Positions 42,649 through 51,891 of a stretch of 64,000 bases of DNA are shown here, piece after piece. The notes below the pieces were generated by a model that had not been told where the DNA came from, searched no databases, and was given only the letters and a program-made list of their open reading frames with translations. Each line of letters opens with the position of its first letter. The first letter of the stretch is position 1. A program made the translations under genes and the position numbers. Origin of the DNA: Halorientalis salina (GTDB lineage: Archaea; Halobacteriota; Halobacteria; Halobacteriales; Haloarculaceae); contig NZ_SOSC01000007.1 in NCBI RefSeq assembly GCF_005049285.1, positions 1 to 64,000 of the forward strand. The letters are read 5' to 3'.

Positions 42649-42816
42649 ATGGCAGACCTGATTGTCAAAGCCGCCGTGAAGGAAGCGCTCGATGACATGA
42701 ACGTCGCCTCCGACTTCTACGACGCCCTCGACGACGAGGTCGAAGAGCTGCTCGAAGACGCAGCGCGTCGTGCTGAGGAGAACGACCGAAAGACCGTCCA
42801 GCCCCGCGACCTGTAA
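42649..42816 (+). CDS. DUF1931-type histone-fold protein
   Basis: The 55-aa product is MADLIVKAAVKEALDDMNVA followed by DFYDALDDEVEELLEDAARR and a short polar tail with TVQPRDL. This matches the DUF1931 family of small histone-fold proteins. They may bind DNA or form part of a complex. The frame is complete with a strong TATA box. Confidence 0.8.
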   Translation: MADLIVKAAVKEALDDMNVASDFYDALDDEVEELLEDAARRAEENDRKTVQPRDL

Positions 42817-42957
42817 GCAGGGCTCCCTTTTCGTTATTTTTCGACCCGGTAGCGGCGGTACCAGCGTATCGGGCATGTACTGGCTGACTGACGAGCATGT
42901 GCTGCGCCATCTTTTTGCATACGTATTGCTATCGATACACAGGGACTGACCATTATT

Positions 42958-44577
42958 ATGGGTACAAACGGCGAGGCGTACGATTACGTCATTATCGGCG
43001 CGGGCTCGGCCGGCTGTGTGCTGGCGAATCGACTGTCCGAGGACGGGGCGTCGGTGCTCCTGCTGGAGGCCGGCGAGCCCGACGAGCAGACCGAGATCCA
43101 GGTCCCGGCGGCGTTCTCGGAACTGTTCGAGAGCGAGGTCGACTGGAACTACTACACCGAACCACAGGACGGGTTGGACGGCCGGGAACTGTACTGGCCC
43201 CGGGGGAAGACGCTGGGCGGGTGCAGTTCGATCAACGCGATGATCTACATCCGCGGCCACCCGTCGGACTACGACACGTGGGCGGACCTGGGCAACGAGG
43301 GCTGGGGCTACGAGGACGTACTGCCGATGTTCGAGCGGTCCGAACACTTCGAGCCCGGACCCGCGCCCGAACACGGAAGCGACGGGCCGCTCAACGTGAC
43401 CGGGCCGCGCTCGCCGCGCCCGCTGGCCGAGACATTCCTCGACGCGGCCGTCGAGACCGGCCTCTCCCGGAACGACGACTTCAACGACGGCGATCAGGAG
43501 GGAGTCGGCTACTACCATCTGACACAGAAAGACGGGAAACGCCACAGCGCCGCCGACGCCTTCCTCAAGCCGGTGCTGGACCGGCCGAACCTGACCGCCG
43601 AGACGGGTGCCCAGGTGACAGAAGTCTCGATCGAGGACGACCGGGCAACCGGCGTCGTCTACGAACAGGACGGCGACCGGAGCGAAGTCGAAGCCGACGA
43701 GGAGGTCGTCCTCACGGCCGGGGCGGTCAACTCCCCCCAGTTGCTCATGCTCTCGGGCGTCGGCCCCGCGGCCCACCTCCAGGAGCACGACATCGAGGTG
43801 CAGGCGGATCTGCCCGGCGTCGGCCGGAACCTTCAGGACCACCTCTTTGCCTTCGTCGTCTACCAGTCGACGGACACGGACACGCTGGACGACGCCGACA
43901 GCCTCTGGAACCTGGTCAAGTACCTGCTGTTGAAAAAGGGGCCGCTGACCTCGAACGTCGCCGAGACGGGCGGGTTCGTGCGAACGGACCCCGACCTGGA
44001 CGCGCCGGACCTCCAGTTCCACTTCGCGCCGAGCTATTTCATGCGCCACGGGCTCGACAACCCCGATTCGGGACACGGCTTCTCCATCGGATCGACGCAA
44101 CTCCGACCCGAGAGCCGGGGGGAGATCACGCTTCGGTCCGCCGACCCGTTCGACGACCCGGTCATCGACCCGAACTACCTCGACGCCGACGCGGACCTGG
44201 ACGTGCTCGTCGAGGGCGTCAAGCAAGCCCGCGAGATCGTCGGGGCTAGCGCCTTCGACGACGTTCGCGGCGAGGAGGTCTGGCCCGGCGAGGACGTCCA
44301 GACCGACGCCGAGATCGAGGCCCACGTCCGGGAGACGGCTCACACCGTCTATCACCCGGTCGGCACCTGCAAGATGGGCGACGACGAGATGGCCGTCGTC
44401 GACGACGACCTGCGGGTCCACGGGATCGACGGGCTCCGGGTCGCCGACGCGTCGGTCATGCCGACCATCTCCAGCGGGAACACCAACGCTCCGACCTACA
44501 TGATCGCCGAGATGGCCGCCGCTCGCATCATGGACGACGAGAACACGGTCGCCGAGTCGGTGGCGGCCGACGACTGA
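42958..44577 (+). CDS. GMC-family oxidoreductase (choline dehydrogenase-like)
   Basis: The 539-aa flavoprotein starts with the FAD-binding GAGSAGCVLA (about 14-23) and has the GMC signatures WPRGKTLGGCSSINAM and LTAGAVNSPQLLMLSG. HPVGTCKMG holds the active His and GLRVADASVMPTISSGNTNA the C-terminal pattern. It oxidises an alcohol, possibly choline or a related osmolyte precursor. No betaine aldehyde dehydrogenase lies beside it, so the substrate is open. Confidence 0.9.
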   Translation: MGTNGEAYDYVIIGAGSAGCVLANRLSEDGASVLLLEAGEPDEQTEIQVPAAFSELFESEVDWNYYTEPQDGLDGRELYWPRGKTLGGCSSINAMIYIRGHPSDYDTWADLGNEGWGYEDVLPMFERSEHFEPGPAPEHGSDGPLNVTGPRSPRPLAETFLDAAVETGLSRNDDFNDGDQEGVGYYHLTQKDGKRHSAADAFLKPVLDRPNLTAETGAQVTEVSIEDDRATGVVYEQDGDRSEVEADEEVVLTAGAVNSPQLLMLSGVGPAAHLQEHDIEVQADLPGVGRNLQDHLFAFVVYQSTDTDTLDDADSLWNLVKYLLLKKGPLTSNVAETGGFVRTDPDLDAPDLQFHFAPSYFMRHGLDNPDSGHGFSIGSTQLRPESRGEITLRSADPFDDPVIDPNYLDADADLDVLVEGVKQAREIVGASAFDDVRGEEVWPGEDVQTDAEIEAHVRETAHTVYHPVGTCKMGDDEMAVVDDDLRVHGIDGLRVADASVMPTISSGNTNAPTYMIAEMAAARIMDDENTVAESVAADD

Positions 44578-44589
44578 CGGGCGTCGACG

Positions 44590-45276
44590 CTACGACTCGG
44601 GGCGGCGGACGGTCACGCCGTCGGCGCTGCCGACGTGAATCTCGTCGGCCAGCCCCACGAACAGGCCGTGGTCGACGACACCTGGGACCGTCGAGAGCGT
44701 CGCGGCGAGCTCGGCCGGGTCGCCGATCTCGCCGAAGTCACAGTCCAGGACGAGGTTGCCGTTGTCGGTGACGACCGGGCCGTCCTTCCGTTCGGCCGCC
44801 CGGAGGGCTGGGTCGCCGCCGAGGTCGCGGACGCGGTCGGCGACCGTCGTCCGGGCGTCGGGGAGCAGTTCGACTGGAACCGGCACCGAGAGCGCGTCGG
44901 CCAGTTTCGAGTCGTCGACGACGACGAGGAAGCGGTCGGCGGCCGCGTCGACCAGTTTCTCCCGGGCGTGGGCGGCCCCGCCGCCCTTGATCAGGTCGCC
45001 CTCGGCAGCCTGGTCCGCGCCGTCGATGGCGATATCGGGCGTCGCGTCGTCGAGCGTCGTCAGCGGGATCCCGACCTCGCGGGCGAGTTCCCGCGACTGG
45101 TAGGACGTGGGTATGCCCTCGACGTCCAGCCCGTTCTCGACGGCCTCGCCCAGTGCTCGAATGGCGTGTGCGGTCGTGCTGCCGGTGCCAAGCCCGACGA
45201 CCGTCCCGTCCTCGACGGCCTCAACTGCGGACTCGCCGGCCCGTCGCTTCGCCTCGTCGCTCCCGCCGCGTTTCAT
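44590..45276 (-). CDS. rpiA: Ribose-5-phosphate isomerase A
   Basis: The 228-aa protein has GLGTGSTTAHAIRALGEA, IDGADQAAEGDLIKGGGAAH and the Lys in AREKLVDAAADRFL, the RpiA active-site set. It interconverts ribose-5-phosphate and ribulose-5-phosphate. The ATG at 45276 is the family's usual start. The gene is divergent from the glmM-type mutase gene. Confidence 0.95.
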   Translation of the reverse strand: MKRGGSDEAKRRAGESAVEAVEDGTVVGLGTGSTTAHAIRALGEAVENGLDVEGIPTSYQSRELAREVGIPLTTLDDATPDIAIDGADQAAEGDLIKGGGAAHAREKLVDAAADRFLVVVDDSKLADALSVPVPVELLPDARTTVADRVRDLGGDPALRAAERKDGPVVTDNGNLVLDCDFGEIGDPAELAATLSTVPGVVDHGLFVGLADEIHVGSADGVTVRRPES

Positions 45277-45357
45277 GCCCGACCGAACCCGGCCGGCGGA
45301 CAAAAGTTCCGCGGAAATGGGCGGATACTTTTCACGCCCTCGCTCCTCGGACCCGGT

Positions 45358-46671
45358 ATGTTCGGAACCAGCGGTATCCGTGGCCCCGTGGGGGAGGACG
45401 TGACCGCCGACCTGGCGCTCCGGGTGGGACGCGCCGTCGGGATCGACGCCGACCGCGTCGTCGTCGGTCGGGACCCGCGCGAGAGCGGCGAGATGCTCGT
45501 CGACGCACTGGCGGCCGGGCTGCGCGAGTCCGGCACCGACGTACTCGACCTGGGCATGGCGGCCACGCCGACGGTCGCCCGGAGCGTGGGCTGGGAGGAC
45601 GCCGATGTCGGGGTGTCTGTGACCGCCTCACACAACCCGGCACCGGACAACGGGATCAAACTCTGGCAGCCCAGCGGCCAGGCGTTCGACGAGTCACGCC
45701 GGGAGGCGATCAGCGAGCGGGTTCGGACCGACGCCGCCGAGTTGACCGACTGGACCGGCCTGGGCGACCGCGAGGCCGTCGATGCCCGCGAGCGCCACGC
45801 CGACGCGCTCGTCGACGCGGTCGACCTCGCCGAGCCCCTCTCGGTGATTGTCGACGTGGGCAACGGAGCCGGCGGCGTCACTGTCGACGCCCTCCAGCGA
45901 CTCGGTTGTGAGGTCGAGACGCTGAACGCCCAGCCCGACGGTGCCTTCCCGGGTCGTCCCTCGGAGCCGACCGCCGAGAACTGCACGTCGCTCGCTCGGT
46001 TGGTCGCCGAGTCCGACGCCGACCTCGGGATCGCACACGACGGGGACGCAGACCGGATGCGGGCCGTCGCCGGGGACGGCACCTACCTCTCGGGGGACGT
46101 GACGCTGGCGCTGTTCGCCCGGGCGGCCGCGAACGAGGGCGAACAGGTAGCTGCGCCGGTCGACACCAGTCTGGCGGTCGACGACTACCTCGCCGAGGCC
46201 GGCGTCACCGTCACCCGGACGAAGGTCGGTGACGTCTACGTCGCCGAGCGGGTCACGGAACGGGGCGTCGCCTTCGGCGGCGAACCCAGCGGGGCCTGGA
46301 TCTGGCCAGAGGCGACGCTGTGTCCCGACGGCCCGCTGGCGGCCTGTCGGCTGGCCGAACTCGCGAGCGAGCGGCCGCTGTCGGCCCGGGCCGCCGCCAT
46401 TGACGCCTATCCCATCCGCCGGGACAGCGTCGAAGTGGCGGACAAAGCCGCGGTGATGGAGCGGGTCAGCGACCGGGTCCTTGAGACCTACGACGACGTG
46501 TCGACGCTGGACGGCGTCCGGGTCGACCTCGGCGACGGCTGGTTCCTCCTGCGAGCCAGCGGGACCCAGCCGCTGGTCCGGATCACGGCCGAGGCCCGCG
46601 AGGAGTCACGTGCTGACGACGTGTTCACGGAGGCCCGATCGCTGCTGGAGTCGGCACTGGCGTCGGAGTGA
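45358..46671 (+). CDS. glmM: Phosphoglucosamine mutase-like phosphohexomutase
   Basis: The 437-aa protein starts MFGTSGIRGPVGEDV, typical of archaeal GlmM, and has TASHNPAPDNGIKLWQP with the phosphoserine, HDGDADRMRAV for the metal and ASGTQPLVRITAEA for phosphate. It likely converts glucosamine-6-phosphate into glucosamine-1-phosphate for surface glycans. The specificity is by resemblance and could extend to other hexoses. Confidence 0.88.
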   Translation: MFGTSGIRGPVGEDVTADLALRVGRAVGIDADRVVVGRDPRESGEMLVDALAAGLRESGTDVLDLGMAATPTVARSVGWEDADVGVSVTASHNPAPDNGIKLWQPSGQAFDESRREAISERVRTDAAELTDWTGLGDREAVDARERHADALVDAVDLAEPLSVIVDVGNGAGGVTVDALQRLGCEVETLNAQPDGAFPGRPSEPTAENCTSLARLVAESDADLGIAHDGDADRMRAVAGDGTYLSGDVTLALFARAAANEGEQVAAPVDTSLAVDDYLAEAGVTVTRTKVGDVYVAERVTERGVAFGGEPSGAWIWPEATLCPDGPLAACRLAELASERPLSARAAAIDAYPIRRDSVEVADKAAVMERVSDRVLETYDDVSTLDGVRVDLGDGWFLLRASGTQPLVRITAEAREESRADDVFTEARSLLESALASE

Positions 46672-46717
46672 AATCCATCAGAAAACCGCGTGGGGAGAAG
46701 GGTGGGGAGCCGTGCGG

Positions 46718-46876
46718 TCACCCGCGGCGAGTCGAGCGCGCCTGTCGAACGTCGGCGCCGTCCCGAATCTTGTCCTCGCACTGCGGGCAGACTCGTGGTT
46801 TCTGGATGCCGTTCGGTGTAAAGACACGTGCATATGCGGCCGTCACAAAAGCGCCGCAGTTCTGACATTCCGGCAT
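46718..46876 (-). CDS. Small zinc-ribbon protein (MPEC type)
   Basis: The 52-aa product reads MPECQNCGAFVTAAYARVFT with CPQC following (Cys pairs at 4/7 and 31/34) and a basic tail. It shares MPxCxxC and ARVF with the 49-aa protein at 41312-41461, so the two are probably paralogues. The frame is short but complete, with the right Cys spacing for a zinc ribbon. Confidence 0.75.
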   Translation of the reverse strand: MPECQNCGAFVTAAYARVFTPNGIQKPRVCPQCEDKIRDGADVRQARSTRRG

Positions 46877-47118
46877 ACACAAACCCCATAGGAAGGGGGT
46901 CTCTTAACTTTGGGTGGTGCACGTAAGACTTTCCCAAACAACCGGCGTTGCGACGTGAGGAACCCGTTCTACCGCCGGTTTCTCTCGGCAACGCTTTCCG
47001 GGTTTCTCGGCGTGGTGAGAGGTCACTCGAACCGAACGCGCTCGCGCGCGGACTCCTATGGAATGTGATATGGCTGTTCGGAGGCGGCTTTTTGCCGCTG
47101 GGTCGCACACGTGGGGGT

Positions 47119-47817
47119 ATGGCACAGACGGCAGTCGTCGCCGGCGTCGGTCCCGGCCTCGGTGCATCGATCGCGCGGAAACTCGTCGACGAGGGGTGTC
47201 GGGTCGGCCTGTTCGCCCGCTCGGAGGGATACCTCGACGAGTTGGCGGCTGATCTCTCGGAAGGGTCGGGCGACGCGCTTGCGGTCCCGACGGACCTGAC
47301 TGACCCTGACGCCATCGCGGACGGGTTCGACAGGGTTCGCGAGGCGTTCGGCCCGGTCGACGTGCTGGTCAACCACGCCAGCGCGGCCCCCTGGAAGGGC
47401 ATAGAAGCCGTCTCGGCCGCGGAGTTCGACCGCGCACTCGACGTCGGCCCCCGCGCCGCCCTGCACTGCTCGCAGGAAGCCGTCGAAGACATGCGCGAGA
47501 CCGGCGGCGGCACGATCGTCTTCACCGGTGCAACAACGTCAGTCCGTGGCCGCGAGAACGCCATCGGCTTCTCGGCCGCGAAGTTCGCCTGTCGCGGGAT
47601 GGCCGAGTCGATGGCCAGGGAGTTGGGTCCGGAGGGCATCCACGTCGCGCACGTCGTCCTCGACGGGGAGCTTTTGCCGCCCGAGCAGGACGTGGACGAT
47701 CCCGAGACCTACCTCGACCCCGACGAGATCGCCGAAAGTTACTGGCATCTCGTCGAACAGGACCGCTCGGCCTGGACCCTGGAGCTGGACCTGCGCCCGC
47801 ACGTCGAGGCGTTCTGA
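47119..47817 (+). CDS. SDR-fold oxidoreductase-like protein lacking the catalytic Tyr
   Basis: The 232-aa Rossmann protein has GVGPGLGASIARKL (the cofactor-binding GxxxGxG, about 9-15), NHASAAPW at the NAG position and TGATTSVRG before the active-site helix. The YxxxK motif is FSAAK here: the codon is TTC, so the Tyr is Phe while Lys is kept. The protein may bind NAD(P) but be inactive, or use another acid. The ATG at 47119 fits the family. Confidence 0.8.
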   Translation: MAQTAVVAGVGPGLGASIARKLVDEGCRVGLFARSEGYLDELAADLSEGSGDALAVPTDLTDPDAIADGFDRVREAFGPVDVLVNHASAAPWKGIEAVSAAEFDRALDVGPRAALHCSQEAVEDMRETGGGTIVFTGATTSVRGRENAIGFSAAKFACRGMAESMARELGPEGIHVAHVVLDGELLPPEQDVDDPETYLDPDEIAESYWHLVEQDRSAWTLELDLRPHVEAF

Positions 47818-47896
47818 CGGGCAGTGGAGCTACTCACGGCGGCGGTCTGGACGCCGAATCGGCAAAATCAATACGTCGTCCCCTCGGGGTCCGTGT

Positions 47897-49114
47897 GTGA
47901 CGACGATCGCGGCGTACGTTCGGGACGACAGAGTCAATGCAGGCGTCGCGTGGGCGACCGTGCTGGCGGCGGTGCTCGTCGCCGGCTGGCGCTCGACTGC
48001 CGGCGACCCTCTCGTGGCTGGGTTAGCGGTCGGGTGTGTCGTCACGGCCGTGCTCCCGGCGACCGTCCGCCGTGACCCGGTGGCGATGCTTCCCGGGGAA
48101 CTGCTCGTCGCCCTCGTCGCGCTTCTCGCTCTCCGGGCCGCGGGCGTGGCCGTGCCGTACACGGGGTACGGGACGGTGTCGGTGCTGGCACTGGCGCTGG
48201 CGGTCGACGTGGACGTCCTCACGCCGGTCGACATGGCACCCTGGTTCAGCATCTGGTTCGTGACGGCGGCGACGATGGCACTGGCCGCCCTGTGGGGCAT
48301 CACGCAGTACGCCGTCGGGACGGCCACCGACACGACCTACCTCGCCAGTAACGCCGATCTGATGTGGGACCTGCTGGCGGCGACCGCCGTCGGCGTCGCC
48401 GCGGGCCTGTTGTTCGAGCGGTACGTCCGCCGGACCGCGGGACTGACGGTCCCGTCTCTCTCGGCCCCGCCCGACGAACCCGCACGGCAGGACCGCGTCC
48501 CGTTGTCGACCTCACCGCTCCGATACGTCGTCCGCACGATGCAGGTGTTCCTCCTGGCTCTGGTCGCCTACGGCGTCGCGAGCGCCGATATCGGGGTGGC
48601 GCTCAACGCCGCCCTCGGGTTCGGCGTCACGCTCGTGCCGACGGCCGTCGGGCGGCGATTCGGCCGGTCGATGAGCGCCGGTCTCTCGCTCTGGATCACC
48701 ACCGCGGCGTTCCTCCACGCCGTCGGCCTGCTCGGCCCGTACGGGACCGTCGGCTGGTTCGACCAGGTGACACACACCCTCTCGGCGTCGCTGGTCGCCG
48801 GGGTCGGGTACGCGGCCGTCCAGGCGCTCGACCACCACGCCACGGACATCGCCTTCCCGCCCGCGTTCCGCCTCGTCTGTGTCGTCCTGTTCGTCCTCGC
48901 CGCCGGCGTCACCTGGGAACTCGTGGAGTTCGGCGCCGGTGGCCTGGCGTCACTGCTCGGCAACGAGGCACCCCTCGTCCAGTACGGCCTCCGGGATACT
49001 GTCCTCGACCTCGTCTTCGACGCCGTCGGCGCGCTCGTCGTCGCGCTCTGGGGCACCAGATACTTCGACGGCGTCGCGGACCTCCTCTCGGCGGCGCTCC
49101 GAACGACGGACTGA
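47897..49114 (+). CDS. Polytopic membrane protein with DUF2238-like C-terminus
   Basis: The 405-aa protein, starting at GTG, has about ten hydrophobic segments. The second half (about 210-400) has GWFDQVTHTLSASLVAG, TWELVEFG and QYGLRDTVLDLVFDAVGAL, a pattern like the DUF2238/YjdF membrane family. Function is unknown. An ATG-initiated start is not available at the right place, so the GTG call rests on coding bias and the fourth-codon Ile of MTTIAAYV. Confidence 0.7.
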   Translation: MTTIAAYVRDDRVNAGVAWATVLAAVLVAGWRSTAGDPLVAGLAVGCVVTAVLPATVRRDPVAMLPGELLVALVALLALRAAGVAVPYTGYGTVSVLALALAVDVDVLTPVDMAPWFSIWFVTAATMALAALWGITQYAVGTATDTTYLASNADLMWDLLAATAVGVAAGLLFERYVRRTAGLTVPSLSAPPDEPARQDRVPLSTSPLRYVVRTMQVFLLALVAYGVASADIGVALNAALGFGVTLVPTAVGRRFGRSMSAGLSLWITTAAFLHAVGLLGPYGTVGWFDQVTHTLSASLVAGVGYAAVQALDHHATDIAFPPAFRLVCVVLFVLAAGVTWELVEFGAGGLASLLGNEAPLVQYGLRDTVLDLVFDAVGALVVALWGTRYFDGVADLLSAALRTTD

Positions 49115-49135
49115 CCCCGTGGCCGGGCCGGGCGC

Positions 49136-50269
49136 TCACTCCAGGCGCTCTAACACCGCGTCGGCCTCGTAGTTCAGGGTGAGTTCCCGCGAGCGGCCAC
49201 GGCCCTCGACTTCCGTGTAGGTGGCGTCGATGATGCCTAACCGATCGAGTTTGTTGATGATCTCCGAGTAGCGGGTGTAGCCCAGCTCAGTCCGCTCGTG
49301 GAAGGCCTCGTAGACGTCGCCGGCCTGTTCGCCCGAGTGCTCGGCGATGACGCCGGCGAGGGCAGCCTCGCTGTCGGAGAGCCCCCGGAGCGCCCGCGAG
49401 AGGTGGACGTACTTCGATTTGTCGTAGGCCTCCTCGACGTCTTCGGTGCTGACGGACGTGGCGGCGCGCATCTCGGCGTTGAGCCCGGCCCTGCGCAACA
49501 GGTCGATGCCGACCCGCAGGTCGCCGTTGCTCTCGGCGGTGAGTGCTGCGACCCGATCCAGCACGGGGGCCGAGACCGCGCCCTCGCGGAAGCCCCGTTC
49601 GACCCGCTCGCCGAGGATGTCGACGATTTCGGGCTCGTCGTACTTCGGGAAGTACACCTCCTCGGGGCGGAACACCGACTGGACGCGGCCGTCGAGTTCC
49701 TCGATGACGTCCAGATCCAGGTCCGAGGAGATGCAGATGACGCCGATCTTCGCGCCGGCGTGTTCCTCGTGGGCGCGAAGCAACGAATACAGCGTGTCCG
49801 AGGCTTCGTTCTCGTAGAAGAGGTAGTTCACGTCGTCGAGCGCGACCACGAGGACCTGTTCGTCGTCGACCAGCCGGTCGGTCACCTGCTCGAACAGCCG
49901 CTTGAAGGAGATGCCAGAGGAAGGCGGTTCGTAGTCGAAGATCCCCTCGAACAGCCTGGAGAACACCGAGTACCGCGTCCCGTTGACCTGGCAGTTGACC
50001 CGCACCGCCTTCACGTCGGCCGTCTGGGCGCGCAGCTCCGAGAACAGTTTCTGCACTGCCGTCGTCTTGCCGGTGCCGGGCGGGCCACGGGCGATGACGT
50101 TTAGTGGCCGGGAGCCCCGAACTGCCGGCCGCAGCGAGTACTTCAGGCTCTCCATCTGGGAGTCGCGGTGGTGGAACGTCTCCGGGAGGTAGTCGATCTC
50201 GAAGACGTGCTCGTCGCGGAACACGGATTCGTCCCACCCGAGCATCCCCTCCTCGGGGTCGTCAGCCAT
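49136..50269 (-). CDS. Orc1/Cdc6 replication initiator
   Basis: The 377-aa AAA+ protein starts with an acidic segment and has Walker A GPPGTGKTT (about 62-70), Walker B VVALDDVNYL and a C-terminal winged helix (about 290-377). Orc1/Cdc6 proteins recognise origins or load MCM. Haloarchaea have many paralogues, and no origin-recognition-box repeats flank this one, so it may not sit next to an origin. The gene is alone on the minus strand. Confidence 0.92.
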   Translation of the reverse strand: MADDPEEGMLGWDESVFRDEHVFEIDYLPETFHHRDSQMESLKYSLRPAVRGSRPLNVIARGPPGTGKTTAVQKLFSELRAQTADVKAVRVNCQVNGTRYSVFSRLFEGIFDYEPPSSGISFKRLFEQVTDRLVDDEQVLVVALDDVNYLFYENEASDTLYSLLRAHEEHAGAKIGVICISSDLDLDVIEELDGRVQSVFRPEEVYFPKYDEPEIVDILGERVERGFREGAVSAPVLDRVAALTAESNGDLRVGIDLLRRAGLNAEMRAATSVSTEDVEEAYDKSKYVHLSRALRGLSDSEAALAGVIAEHSGEQAGDVYEAFHERTELGYTRYSEIINKLDRLGIIDATYTEVEGRGRSRELTLNYEADAVLERLE

Positions 50270-50339
50270 TGTGCTTCACTTTCACCGAGCCTCCCCGGCA
50301 ACTTAATCTTTCGGCAGCCCACCGGCGAACGCCCGCCGA

Positions 50340-51756
50340 TCACGCCAGGGGCAGTTCGACGACGAACACCGCGCCCTCGTGCTCACGGTCCGTCACCCAC
50401 ACCTCCCCACCGTACTGTTCGACCAGCGAGTGAACCAGGTAGAGGCCGATGCCCGACCCCGGACTGTCCAGGCCCTGTTCGCCTTTGCCGAAGATCGTCT
50501 CCTTCTGGGCGTCCGGAACGCCCGGGCCGTTGTCGGCGACGCGCAGGTGGGCGACCTCGCCGTCGCGTTCGACGGAGACGTTCACTTCGGGCGTCTCCGT
50601 GTCGTTGTGCTGGACGGCGTTGTTCAGCAGGTTCCTGACGACGGACGTGAGCATCTCCCCGGCCGCGACGGGGTGGTCCGGCACCGGGTCGTCGAGGTGA
50701 AACTCGGCCTGGGGATACGACTGCTCGCATTTCTCGATCTCCCGGGTCAGCACGGCTTCGAGGTCGGTCGGCTCGGTGGTCACCTCGCTGTCGCCGACGA
50801 TGACGTCGACGTAGTCGCGCGCGATCTCGGTCAGTTCGACGACGTGCTCGCTCGCCCGCTCGACGCGGTCGAACGACCCGCCGCCCGCGTCGTCGACGTG
50901 GGCTTCGAGCTCTTCGAGCCAGGCGAGCACCACGGTCATGTCGTTTCTGATGTCGTGGCGGACGACGCGGTTGAGCACCTCCAGCTGCTCGGTGCGTCGC
51001 TCCAGTTCGTGTTCGTACTCCAGTCGCTCCGAGATGTCACGGACCGTCGCAACGATGCGCGTGTGTGTTTCGCGGCGGACGGCAGTCAGGCGAACGTCGA
51101 CGGCGTCGAGGGGTCCCTGCGGCGATTCGATGTCGAGGCGGACGTGATCGTCGCCGCTCGCCAGGAACTCGTCGAACTGCCGCCGGAACTGCGCCATCGT
51201 GTCCGCGCTGGCGAGGTCGTGTTCGAGATACACGTCGCTGACCTGCGTGTCGAGCCATTCCGCCCGCGGGATCCCGGTCAGTTCGACGATGCGCGGATTG
51301 ACGTACTCGACGTGGCGGTCCGCGTCGAACACGTACACGCCGTCACCGGTCTGTTCGACGACCGTCTCGTAAATGTCGACCTGGTGTTCGGACTGCTTTC
51401 GCTCGCTGATGTCCCGGACGCTGGCGAGTACGTACTCCCCAGCTTCCAGGGCGACCATCGAGAGCGTCACTTCGACCCAGAACGGCTCGCCGTCCCGTCT
51501 CTCGTTCCGCCACTCGAACGTCTCTCCGCCCTCGCTCGGGGGCCCGTCTGACGAGGTCGGCCGGCGGCGTCGGCGGCTCCCAGTCGTCGGCCGTCAGGTC
51601 GTGAACCGTCAGCCCCTCGAACTCGCCTTTCGAGTACCCGTGCATCTCGCAGTACCGTTCGTTGGCGTCCACGATGGCCCCCGTTTCCGGGTCGTGTAAC
51701 ACCAGTCCGTCGGCGACGCCCTCGAACACCGCCTCGTAATCGACAGTCCCCTCCAT
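50340..51756 (-). pseudogene. PAS-PAS histidine kinase with frameshift
   Basis: The N-terminal piece (51756 to about 51540) has a PAS start, YEAVFEGVADGLVLHDPETG. The downstream piece has the rest: a PAS-associated segment, a second PAS (VVEQTGDGVYVFDADRHVEY), a HisKA helix with VVRHDIRND (His acceptor) and a HATPase domain with NLLNNAVQH, DNGPGVP and GSGIGLYLV. The frames meet at a run of five G (51538-51542). With four, the reading would be RAPSEGGETFEW, a typical PAS end. So it is one gene with a one-base insertion, real or a sequencing error. Confidence 0.8.
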
Positions 51757-51874
51757 TTGTTATTGTTGCATCTGAAACATTTTATGTCTGTTGGGAACAC
51801 TCTTGCTGAGAGAATACCCGTATCAGCCACGGAGCCCGTCGCTCAGTGCAGGCTGGCGTATCACTAAAAAACGT

Positions 51875-51891
51875 AACCGAGTCAACTCGGT
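51875..51891 (-). terminator. Hairpin-T-run after the amidotransferase gene
   Basis: On the minus strand ACCGAGT and ACTCGGT form a perfect 7-bp arm pair at 51876-51891, followed by TACGTTTTTT, a terminator-like arrangement that overlaps the stop codon of the amidotransferase gene. Confidence 0.45.

Noticed and set aside
50270-50339. Replication origin next to Orc1/Cdc6
   Set aside because: Only 70 bp, without inverted origin-recognition boxes or an AT-rich unwinding stretch.
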